A DNA stretch of 64,000 nucleotides from Cryobacterium glaciale. GTDB lineage: Bacteria > Actinomycetota > Actinomycetes > Actinomycetales > Microbacteriaceae. Every line of letters starts with the position of its first letter. Position 1 is the stretch's first letter. Positions 34,571 through 42,611 of this stretch are shown here, piece after piece. Location: NCBI RefSeq assembly GCF_004402535.1, contig NZ_SOEY01000030.1, forward strand, positions 31,800-95,799. The letters run 5' to 3'. A program made the translations under genes and the position numbers. A model generated the notes under the pieces. The model saw only the letters and a list, made by a program, of their open reading frames with translations. It had not been told where the DNA came from and made no database searches.

Positions 34571-36853
34571 ATGTCCGAATCGAGCCCTGCCAGGTCGACC
34601 AGCCCTGTTCACCCGATGCCCATGAAACGGCAACCGCCGTTACCGAAGGGCGAACTCGACACGCTGCGGCCGCACGTCGTCAATCTCAGCGGCGGCAAGT
34701 TCTCGTCGACCGGGGCGTTCGCGACCACGAAGAAGGACGTCGATGCCATTTTCGCCACGCACCTGCCGGCCTTCGCGGCCGAGCATAGCGGTGTTGTCCC
34801 GGTGGTCTTCTACGCCCACGGCGGGCTCGTCGACGAGCAATCCGGGCTGCGCATCGCCCAGACCCAGGTGGACTGGTGGAAGTCCAACGGGGTATACCCG
34901 ATTCACTTCGTCTGGGAGACCAGCCTCGCCGGAGCCATCACGAGCGCGGTCGGTGACTGGGCGCAGGGCCGCCGCGGCTGGCTCGATGAAGCGAAAGACC
35001 GAGTGCTTGAACTGGCCGCCCGATTCGGCCAGGGCCAGTCCATCTGGGGGCAGATGAAGCGTTCAGCCGAGGCAGCGTCGGCCGGCGACGGTGGCGCCCG
35101 TTACGTGGCCGAAGCGCTCGGCGCGTACTGCACGGCTCACCCCGGCACGATCAGCGTGCACGCGGTCGGGCACAGCGCCGGGTCGATCTTCCACTCCTTC
35201 TTCCTTCCCGTCGTGTTGAAGGCGGGGGTGCCGGTCGTCGAGACACTCAGCTTGCTCGCACCGGCCGTGCGTACCGACGTCTTCGAGAAACAGATCGTAC
35301 CCCTGGTCGGCCACGGGGTGGAATCGCTCGCCCTGTTCACCATGACCGAAAAGCTCGAGCGCGACGATACCTGCCTGGGCGCCTACGGCAAATCCCTGCT
35401 CTACCTCGTGCGGGCCTCGTTCGAACCCGAGGAGTTCTCGCCCATCCTCGGCCTCGAGGAGTGCCTGCGGGCCGACCCGGTGCTCGCCAAACTGTTCGGT
35501 TTGTCCGGCGTGAGCGGGTCGCCCGGGGCCGGCGGGGCCGCCGACATCGTCTGGTCGAAAACCACGAGTGGTTCCTTGACGAGCCGCAGCACGTCGACCA
35601 GCCATGGCGGTTTCGACAACGACATTCCCACGATGGACAGCGTCGCGCGCCGGGTGACCGGCAGCTCGCGCATCCAGTCGTTCCCGGTCACCCGCGACCT
35701 CGGCGATGAACTGTGGCCGGTGCCCGGCCCGGCCGCGCCCCGTCCAGCCGGGACCCACCACGCACTCTGCGTGGGCATCAACGCCTACCCCAGCGGCGAT
35801 GCACTCTACGGCTGCGTAGCGGATGCCGAGGCCTGGGCCACCCAATTCGCCGCCGCAGGGTTCGCGGTGCGCACCCTGCTCGACGCGGAGGCGACCCGGC
35901 AGAATATCCTGCTCGGGCTGCTCGACCTGGTCGCGAGCAGCGTCGCCGGTGATGTGCTGGCCTTTCAGTACGCCGGACATGGCACTTATGTCGACGATCT
36001 CGACGGCGACGAGGCCGAGGCGGGCAACGCGGAGAAGAAGTACGACGAAGCCCTGTGCCCGATCGACTTTCGCGAAGGTAACCTGATCATCGACGATGAC
36101 CTGGGCGAGATCTTCGACCAGCTGCCCGACGGCGTCAGCCTCACGGCCTTCTTCGATTCCTGTCACTCCGGCGATGGTCAACGCCGGTTGCAGCTGCAGC
36201 CGGCCGACGTTGCCGACCTGAGTGCGGCATCCGCTCCCCATGGGCGTCGGGCGCGTTTCATCATTCCCGACGAGGCCACCAGCAAGAATTATCGGGCCAA
36301 GCGCGGCACGCCGGCCCGAGCTGGCAAGCGAGCGTTGGCGCGGGAGGTATTGTTCAGCGCGTGCAAGCCGACCGAGGTTGCCTACGAGACCGGCGGGCAC
36401 GGCGACTTCACCGTCGCGGCGAGCCTGCTCGTGGTGCCGAGCGCGAACCGGCTGACCAACGGGGAGTTCCTGGCCAGGGTGCGGGAGGCCTTCTCGAGCC
36501 AGCCCCGGCAGAACCCCGACTTCAATGGTCCGCGGGCGGCGAAGTCGCGTATCTTTCTGGCGCCTCTGGCTGGTGCTGGTGCCGGTGGTGGTGGTGCTCC
36601 GGCCGAGAGTGCGATGGGGGCGGGGTCTGCCTCGGTAGGCAGCATCCCCGACGCGATCACCGCCCTGCTCGATGCGGCGGCTGCAGGTGGCGGCGCTTCT
36701 GGTGCGGCCGGTGGAGTTGGAGGTATCGGCCCGCTGGCCCCTGCCGGCCCTGGGAACGGCGCTGTTGCTGGTTCTCGCGAAGCGGATGCCGCAACTCGCG
36801 CCCTCGCGGCCGCTGCGTTCCTGCGCGCGGCCGCCGACTTCATCGACGGGTAG
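34571..36853 (+). CDS. alpha/beta-hydrolase fused to caspase-like peptidase
   Basis: This 760-residue protein has two catalytic domains. The N-terminal domain (about 70-310) has VVFYAHGGL and the nucleophile elbow VGHSAGS (Ser202), as in lipases and esterases. The C-terminal domain (about 395-690) is a caspase fold: LCVGINAYP, His470 in YAGHGTYVDD and Cys531 in FDSCHSGDG. A glycine/alanine-rich tail ends in a short helix. The ATG at 34571 follows GAAAGGAA. It lies on the strand of the flotillin-like gene, 154 bases upstream of it. Lipid or ester hydrolysis coupled to proteolysis is suggested but not shown. Confidence 0.83.
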   Translation: MSESSPARSTSPVHPMPMKRQPPLPKGELDTLRPHVVNLSGGKFSSTGAFATTKKDVDAIFATHLPAFAAEHSGVVPVVFYAHGGLVDEQSGLRIAQTQVDWWKSNGVYPIHFVWETSLAGAITSAVGDWAQGRRGWLDEAKDRVLELAARFGQGQSIWGQMKRSAEAASAGDGGARYVAEALGAYCTAHPGTISVHAVGHSAGSIFHSFFLPVVLKAGVPVVETLSLLAPAVRTDVFEKQIVPLVGHGVESLALFTMTEKLERDDTCLGAYGKSLLYLVRASFEPEEFSPILGLEECLRADPVLAKLFGLSGVSGSPGAGGAADIVWSKTTSGSLTSRSTSTSHGGFDNDIPTMDSVARRVTGSSRIQSFPVTRDLGDELWPVPGPAAPRPAGTHHALCVGINAYPSGDALYGCVADAEAWATQFAAAGFAVRTLLDAEATRQNILLGLLDLVASSVAGDVLAFQYAGHGTYVDDLDGDEAEAGNAEKKYDEALCPIDFREGNLIIDDDLGEIFDQLPDGVSLTAFFDSCHSGDGQRRLQLQPADVADLSAASAPHGRRARFIIPDEATSKNYRAKRGTPARAGKRALAREVLFSACKPTEVAYETGGHGDFTVAASLLVVPSANRLTNGEFLARVREAFSSQPRQNPDFNGPRAAKSRIFLAPLAGAGAGGGGAPAESAMGAGSASVGSIPDAITALLDAAAAGGGASGAAGGVGGIGPLAPAGPGNGAVAGSREADAATRALAAAAFLRAAADFIDG

Positions 36854-37007
36854 TTCGTTCAGCTCGGTGCACGGCTGCACGCTCTGATTGTCGACATCTT
36901 TCGCATCCCGCGCCGTGGCCTGCGAGACTGGGCGAACAGCTCGGCGCCGAGGTCTCCCGACCGGATCGCCGAAAGGATGTACGCGCCCGGCTCCTCGGAA
37001 GGACCCC

Positions 37008-38684
37008 ATGCTCGATTTTCTGTTCAGCCCGATCCCCGGGATCATATTCACGATCGTCGTCGTTCTGCTTATCGCCTTGGTGTACGCCAAGACCATTTAT
37101 AAAAACGCCGGGCCCGACGAGGCCCTCATCATCACCGGCAAGAAGAGCCGCAAGACCATCGTCGACGGTGCCACGCTCGAGGAATCCGGCCAGCGCGTCG
37201 TGCACGGGCAGGGCGTGTTCATCACCCCGTTCTTCCAGAAAGCGTTCAAAATCAGCCTGCGCAGCCGGGCGATCGAGATCACGGCTGTCGCGCAGGACCG
37301 CAACGGCATCACGCTCTCCGTCGAGGCCGTCGCCATCGTCAAGGTCGGCGACGACCCCGCCGCGATTCGGGCTGCGGCTCAGCGTTTTCTCGGCCAAGAC
37401 AAGAACATCGACGGGTTCGCCCAAGAGGTACTGAGCGGTTCGCTGCGTTCCTCGATCGGCGCGACCGATGTCATGACCGTCATCCAGAAGCGCGATGAGC
37501 TCGGCAGCTCGGTGCTCGCCACCGCGCGCGAATCGCTCGCCAACCAGGGCCTCGACGTCGACTCGTTCGAGATCAAGGGCATCACCGATGAGAACGACTA
37601 CATCCGCGACATCGGTCGTGCCGAGCAGGCCAAGGTGCGTCGCCAGGCCGAGGTGGCCGAGCACGTCGCGAACCGTGAGTCGCAGGAAGCCCTCATCACG
37701 GCCGAGCAGGCCATTGCGGAAGCGCAGAACACGCTCGCCCTGCGCAGGGCTGCGCTACAGCTCGACACCGACAAAGCCTCCGCTGAAGCCGCCGCATCGA
37801 AGCCCCTCGCCGAGGCGAAGGCCCAGCAGGCCATCGTGCAGGAGCAGGAACTCACCGCACAGCGTCGCGCCAGCCTGCGCAAGGCCGAGCTGGAGTCCGA
37901 GGTCAACGCCATCGCCGACGCCGACGCGTACCGCATCCGGGTGACCGCGATCGCCGCCGCCGAGGCATCCGTTGCCAAAGCCACCGCCGATCGCGACAGT
38001 CGTGTCGCCAACGCCGACGCCACCCGTGCCGAGGGGCAGGCCGAAGCCGACGCCATCCTCGCCCGCGGTACCGCCGAGGCCACGGCCACCCGCCTCTCCG
38101 CCGAAGCGGTGGCCCAGCAGTCCGAGGCGCTCATTCAGCTGCGCCTGGTCGAGATGCTGCCACAGATCGCGCACGAGCTCGCCGCTCCCATGGGCAACAT
38201 CGACCAGCTCACCGTCATTTCAACGGATGGCGCCAGCCAACTCTCCAAGAACGTCGCGTCGGGCTTCAGCGAGGTCGACGCCGTGCTCGGCTCCACCATG
38301 GGCATCGGCATCAAGGATCTGCTCGGCGGGCTGCTCGGCGGCACTGCCGGGGCCGCGCTGCGAAACGCCGGGCCGGCTCGCGGCGGCGCATCCGCTTCGC
38401 CGACAGGTGCCGGCTCGCCGTCAACATCGGTTTCTGCGACGTCAGAAGCCACGCGCTCGTCTGCTCCGTCGGCAAGGTCTTCAGCAACACCGTTAGCACC
38501 GTCTTCGGTAGCTGCCTCGGCGACGACCGCTGCGGCAGCGGCGCGATCGGCAGCGGAAGCATCCGTTGCTGATTCAATCAGCGGCGTCGACTTCGAGGCT
38601 GTCGCCGACGAAGCGACCATCGCAATCGCCCGTGCTGCCGCTGCCCGACTGCCCAAGAGGGCCGGGGACCGCCTGCTTCCGTAG
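37008..38684 (+). CDS. flotillin-like SPFH membrane protein
   Basis: This 558-residue scaffold protein has one N-terminal hydrophobic helix (IPGIIFTIVVVLLIALVYAK), an SPFH domain at about 35-220, and a long Ala/Glu/Gln-rich coiled coil (about 220-400, for example AEATATRLSAEAVAQQSEAL). The C-terminal tail beyond 470 is low-complexity Ser/Ala/Thr. Flotillins organise membrane microdomains and can recruit proteases or act in envelope stress. The ATG at 37008 follows GGAAGGA. It is the last gene of the rightward peptidase cluster, with a terminator hairpin 13 bases after it. Confidence 0.87.
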   Translation: MLDFLFSPIPGIIFTIVVVLLIALVYAKTIYKNAGPDEALIITGKKSRKTIVDGATLEESGQRVVHGQGVFITPFFQKAFKISLRSRAIEITAVAQDRNGITLSVEAVAIVKVGDDPAAIRAAAQRFLGQDKNIDGFAQEVLSGSLRSSIGATDVMTVIQKRDELGSSVLATARESLANQGLDVDSFEIKGITDENDYIRDIGRAEQAKVRRQAEVAEHVANRESQEALITAEQAIAEAQNTLALRRAALQLDTDKASAEAAASKPLAEAKAQQAIVQEQELTAQRRASLRKAELESEVNAIADADAYRIRVTAIAAAEASVAKATADRDSRVANADATRAEGQAEADAILARGTAEATATRLSAEAVAQQSEALIQLRLVEMLPQIAHELAAPMGNIDQLTVISTDGASQLSKNVASGFSEVDAVLGSTMGIGIKDLLGGLLGGTAGAALRNAGPARGGASASPTGAGSPSTSVSATSEATRSSAPSARSSATPLAPSSVAASATTAAAAARSAAEASVADSISGVDFEAVADEATIAIARAAAARLPKRAGDRLLP

Positions 38685-38903
38685 CGGTTTCGTGTCGGCG
38701 GCCCCGGTCAGCAACCGGGGCCGCGAGGGTTGGCGTTGCAGTCTTCGGCCACGAGCACGGTCGATTCTCGCGGTCGCCGCAGCGATCGGCGATGCCGCGC
38801 CGGAAGGGGCGGGCGTGGCCACGCATCCGCTTAGCGAAAGTGTCAGTACAAGTGCGCCGAGCGCAACGTTGTGCAGAGGGCGGTGACGCGACGGGATGCA
38901 CAC
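38574..38903 (-). pseudogene. chimeric remnant: lipoprotein 5' end joined to PKD-gene 3' end
   Basis: From the GTG at 38903 the frame encodes a lipoprotein signal (VALGALVLTLSLSGC, then VATPAPSG) matching the lipoprotein that starts at 63328. Near 38770 the DNA switches to sequence matching the last 50-60 bases of the PKD gene at 61872: in another frame it would read ESTVLVAEDCNANPRGPGC and stop at 38708. The hybrid frame instead runs on into the antisense of the flotillin gene. A deletion between a paralogous lipoprotein-PKD pair explains this. It is probably non-functional, though the lipidated N-terminus could be made. Confidence 0.7.
38698..38724 (+). terminator. 10-base-pair hairpin downstream of the flotillin-like gene
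   Basis: GCGGCCCCGG and CCGGGGCCGC pair perfectly around a seven-base loop. It is strong enough for an intrinsic-type terminator of either strand, though without a T-run. Confidence 0.6.
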
Positions 38904-38919
38904 GGAGGTCAGGATAAAC

Positions 38920-38960
38920 GGATTGCTACAATCCCGCCGAGACTGTCCACAGGCTGGTGT
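38920..38960 (-). promoter_or_regulatory. conserved promoter/operator module of the lipoprotein remnant
   Basis: GGATTGCTACAATCC (38920-38934) is a near-perfect palindrome 16 bases before the GTG start. Eleven bases further upstream lies TCCACAGGCTGGTGT. The same two blocks with the same spacings precede the intact paralogue (63345-63385), so they are conserved and likely functional. Confidence 0.6.
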
Positions 38961-38987
38961 TGAAGCCACACGAGCGGTAAAGCGCGC

Positions 38988-40082
38988 TCAGTCGTGCGCG
39001 GTCAACGCCCGCCCGAGCAGGGCCGCGAGGGCCGGCTGCCCACCGGCACGCATCGCGGCGCGCTGGCGTTCTGCCCCGGTGCCGAGCCGCTGCGTGCGGG
39101 CCAGCAACGCGACGATGCGATCGCGGTTGCCGACCTCGTCGATGGCATCGCCGGCGTAACGCAGCAGCGCGGCCGTCACAGCGGATGCGCTCTCCAGCGT
39201 TCCCGACACCGGGTTCAGCAGGGTCGACTCCATTCCCTCGCGGGCAGCGTGCCAGAGGCCGGCGTCGAGCAGTTCCGGCGCGATATCGATGGGGGCGACA
39301 TCCGCTTCGCCGTCGCGCAGCGCGGTCGTGACGACCGCCCGGGTCAGGGCGGCAAGCAGCAGCGTCGACGGCGCATCGAGCTGGGCGTCGCAGACGCGAA
39401 TCTCCACGGTCGGATGGTCCTCGGCCAGCCGTGCATTCCACCAGATCGTGCGCAGGTCGTAGGTGCCGCCCACACCGACCAATCGGCGAATTCGACGGTC
39501 GTAGTCGGCGGCATCCGCGAAGATCGGCGGGCAGCCGATCGTCGACCACCGGCGCATGTGCACGCTGCGCCAACTGGAGAACCCGGTGTCGGCGCCGTGC
39601 CAGAACGGCGAATTCACGGCCAGCGCGAGCAGTGTCGGCAGCCAGACCCGCACCCGGTTCAGTGCCTGCACTCCGGCTTCCCGGCCGGGAATGCCGACGT
39701 GCACGTGCAGCCCATTGATGAGGTGGTCGGGAACCAGGCCGCGAAACTCGGTCTCGACGGTGTGGTAGCGCTTCACATTGGTCACCTCCGGCCAGCCCTC
39801 GGTCTGGAACGGTGCGCCGACGCCGGCGGCGAGCACTCCTCGGTTGAGGGCGGCGCGGGCCAGCCGCGACCGAAAAGCGAGCAGATCAGCGGATGCCTGC
39901 TCAAACCGATCAAAGACCGGCGTGGACCGCTCGATCTGTGAGGCCAGAAACTCGTGGCTGATAAACCGCGACACGGGGGAGCGTCCGAGGAGCTCGGCGT
40001 GCACATCGTCGCCCACGTTCGCCGGCTGCAGGGTTGAGGGCTTGAGAAAGATGAATTCCTCTTCAATGCCGAACGTTCGCAT
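38988..40082 (-). CDS. YbdK-family carboxylate-amine ligase (GCS2-like)
   Basis: This 364-residue ATP-grasp-like ligase is related to glutamate-cysteine ligase. MRTFGIEEEFIFLKP is the N-terminal signature, GLHVHVGIPG is a substrate/metal motif, and VEIRVCDAQ matches the conserved late block. Members form gamma-glutamyl-type amides, but the substrate of actinobacterial YbdK is unsettled. It is divergent from the penicillin-binding protein. Confidence 0.9.
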   Translation of the reverse strand: MRTFGIEEEFIFLKPSTLQPANVGDDVHAELLGRSPVSRFISHEFLASQIERSTPVFDRFEQASADLLAFRSRLARAALNRGVLAAGVGAPFQTEGWPEVTNVKRYHTVETEFRGLVPDHLINGLHVHVGIPGREAGVQALNRVRVWLPTLLALAVNSPFWHGADTGFSSWRSVHMRRWSTIGCPPIFADAADYDRRIRRLVGVGGTYDLRTIWWNARLAEDHPTVEIRVCDAQLDAPSTLLLAALTRAVVTTALRDGEADVAPIDIAPELLDAGLWHAAREGMESTLLNPVSGTLESASAVTAALLRYAGDAIDEVGNRDRIVALLARTQRLGTGAERQRAAMRAGGQPALAALLGRALTAHD

Positions 40083-40257
40083 TCACCACCTCCAGCACTT
40101 TCACCGGATACTACTTGAGAAACCGGTATCAAGCCGATACATTCTCAGATCGGCCAGCCGACCCCATGAGCGCTCGCATGTGACTAACATGACTTTCAAT
40201 TACGAACCTTGTGCAGGCGCTGGCTCTCGCACTGGACGGACTCAGCTGGGGGTAAAT

Positions 40258-42558
40258 GTGGTGCAGGTGACCGAGGTTCCAACCGGCGCGGCCCAGTCGT
40301 GGCGGCGCACATTCCACGGAGCTCTCGGCGGGATGCTCGGCTTCGTTGCCATGAGTGCGGCGGCCGGCGTTCTCGTGACCGTGTCGGTGACCCCGGTCGT
40401 GGCGCTCTCGGGTCTCGCGGCCACCAACACCATCTCGGTGTTCGAAAACCTGCCGGGCTATGTCAACATCGAGACCCTGTCCCAAAAGAGCGACATTTTC
40501 GCTACCCGCAGCGATGGAACCGTCGAACTGCTCGCCTCGTTCTACGATCAAAACCGCATCGAGGTGGGGTGGGATGCGATCAGCCAGTTCGCGAAGGATG
40601 CCGCGGTGTCCGGGGAAGACCCACGGTTCTACGAGCATGGCGGGGTCGATCTGCAGGGCACCCTGCGAGCCACGGCCACGACGGTGGCCGGCGGAAAAAC
40701 CCAGGGCGGGTCATCCATCACGCAGCAATACGTCAAGAACGTACTCGTGCAGAAATGCGAGTTGCTCACCGACCAGCGTGCACACGATGCCTGCTACACC
40801 GCAGCGACCAAGACCACGCCCGACCGCAAACTCAAAGAGATGCGCCTCGCCATCGGGGTCGAGAAGAAGTACAGCAAGCACGACATTCTGCAGCAGTATT
40901 TCAACATCACCGGCTTCGGCGGCACCGTCTACGGCATTGAGGCCGCCGCCAACTACTACTTCAACACCACAGCGGCCAATCTGACCCTGATCCAGGCCGC
41001 GAGTCTCGTGGCGATCGTGAACAATCCGGTCAAGTTTCAGCTCGACAAGCCCGCGAGCGAGACCAACGGGGCCGCCAACGGCTATGCCGCCAACAAGCAG
41101 CGCCGCGACTATATTCTGCGCGAGATGCTGCGGTACCAGAAGATCAGCCAAGCCGACTACGACGCCGCGGTCGTGGCTCCGGTCGAACCCGTCATCACCG
41201 AACCGAGCACGGGCTGCCAGACCGCGGTAGCCAACGCGTTCTTCTGCGATTACGTGACCAAGATTCTGCAGACCGATCCCACTTTCGGCGCCGATGCCGC
41301 CACCCGCATGCTGAACTTTCGGCGCGGCGGCTACGACGTGTACACGACCCTCGACCTCGACGTGCAGAACGCGGCCGTGACCACGATGAACCAGCAGGTT
41401 CCCAAGGTCTACGCCGGCGGTGATGTGGGCGCGGTCATCACGAGCGTGCAGGTCGGCACCGGCCGGGTGCTCGCCATGACCCAGAACAAGGACTACAGCC
41501 AGGATCCGGCCGTGCAGGCGACCGGGGCCAACTACACCGGCATCAATTACGCCACCGACTACGCCGAGGGCGGGTCGAGCGGGTTTCAACCCGGGTCGAC
41601 CTACAAGGTGTTCACCCTGGCCGAGTGGCTCAAGGAGGGCCATTCGCTCAACGAGCGCGTCGACTCGAGGCGCAAAGCCAACTGGGGTACTTTTCAGGAC
41701 AGCTGCCTCGGCCCGCAGAACTACAACAGCCAGAATTGGAACCCGCGGAACGACGCGAACGAGTCCGGCGCCAACTACAGTGCGCTGCAGGCCACCGTCG
41801 GCTCGATCAACACCGGCTTCATCGGAATGGCCAAGCGGCTCGACCTGTGCGGCATTCGCAAGACGGCAGAGGCGTTCGGGGTGCACCGGGCCGACGGTAA
41901 CGCGCTGTCGCAGACCGCGGCATCCATTATCGGCACCAATGAGATCGCGCCGCTTACCATGGCCGTGGCGTTCGCGGGCATCGCCAACAAGGGGGTGACC
42001 TGTTCGCCGATCGCCATCGACCGCATTGTCGGCCCGAGCGGGGTCGAGATTCCGGTGCCGCCGTCGACCTGCACGCAGTCGGTGGATTCCACGGTCGCCG
42101 CCGGCATGGCCTATGCCATGCGCCGGGTGATGACGGGAGGTACCGGGCAACAATCGAATGCGAACACGAGACCGTCGGTGCCGATGATCGGCAAAACCGG
42201 CACAACGGATGGTGCCAAGGACACCTGGATGAGCGGCGCGAGCACCAAGGTGGCGACGGTGGTCGCCGTGGTGAGCCTGACCGGAACGCTCAGCCAGCGG
42301 CGGCAGTACTTTGGACGGGACCAGATCGCGACGGCGCGGCACCGCATGTGGCCGGTCGTGATGTCGGTCGTGAATGCCAAGTACGGCGGTGACGCCTTCG
42401 AGGAGCTCGCTCCCAAGTACATTCCGCCGCCCGTGGTCGTGGCCCCGCCGGCAGCCCCTGCGCCTCCCGAGGCGCCACCCGCCCCGCCGGCCGCGCCTGC
42501 GCCTCCCGAGGCGCCACCCGCCCCGCCCGACGCGGTTCCTGCCCCGCCCGGCGAGTAG
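40258..42558 (+). CDS. class A penicillin-binding protein (transglycosylase/transpeptidase)
   Basis: This bifunctional peptidoglycan polymerase has about 766 residues: one membrane anchor (GALGGMLGFVAMSAAAGVLV), a GT51 domain with Glu120 in SGEDPRFYEHGGVD and QGGSSITQQYVKN, and a transpeptidase domain with the nucleophile in PGSTYK (Ser447) and the KTGTT box near 646. The C-terminal tail is Pro/Ala-rich. The start is not certain: GTG at 40258 (chosen, preceded by GGGGG) or ATG at 40189. The transpeptidase domain looks complete. Confidence 0.9.
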   Translation: MVQVTEVPTGAAQSWRRTFHGALGGMLGFVAMSAAAGVLVTVSVTPVVALSGLAATNTISVFENLPGYVNIETLSQKSDIFATRSDGTVELLASFYDQNRIEVGWDAISQFAKDAAVSGEDPRFYEHGGVDLQGTLRATATTVAGGKTQGGSSITQQYVKNVLVQKCELLTDQRAHDACYTAATKTTPDRKLKEMRLAIGVEKKYSKHDILQQYFNITGFGGTVYGIEAAANYYFNTTAANLTLIQAASLVAIVNNPVKFQLDKPASETNGAANGYAANKQRRDYILREMLRYQKISQADYDAAVVAPVEPVITEPSTGCQTAVANAFFCDYVTKILQTDPTFGADAATRMLNFRRGGYDVYTTLDLDVQNAAVTTMNQQVPKVYAGGDVGAVITSVQVGTGRVLAMTQNKDYSQDPAVQATGANYTGINYATDYAEGGSSGFQPGSTYKVFTLAEWLKEGHSLNERVDSRRKANWGTFQDSCLGPQNYNSQNWNPRNDANESGANYSALQATVGSINTGFIGMAKRLDLCGIRKTAEAFGVHRADGNALSQTAASIIGTNEIAPLTMAVAFAGIANKGVTCSPIAIDRIVGPSGVEIPVPPSTCTQSVDSTVAAGMAYAMRRVMTGGTGQQSNANTRPSVPMIGKTGTTDGAKDTWMSGASTKVATVVAVVSLTGTLSQRRQYFGRDQIATARHRMWPVVMSVVNAKYGGDAFEELAPKYIPPPVVVAPPAAPAPPEAPPAPPAAPAPPEAPPAPPDAVPAPPGE
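42457..42534 (+). repeat. 39-base tandem duplication in the PBP tail
   Basis: Two units with a 39-base period encode PAPPEAPPAPP-type sequence at the extreme C-terminus. Variable copy number here would alter tail length only. Confidence 0.7.
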
Positions 42559-42611
42559 CGCCGCAGCCAGCACTGCAACCGGCACCGGCACTGGCACCGG
42601 CACTGACACGG

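Noticed and set aside
42559..42611. GGCACC/GGCACT short repeats between the PBP and dnaE2 genes
   Set aside because: Too short and irregular to support a functional call; noted only as simple sequence.
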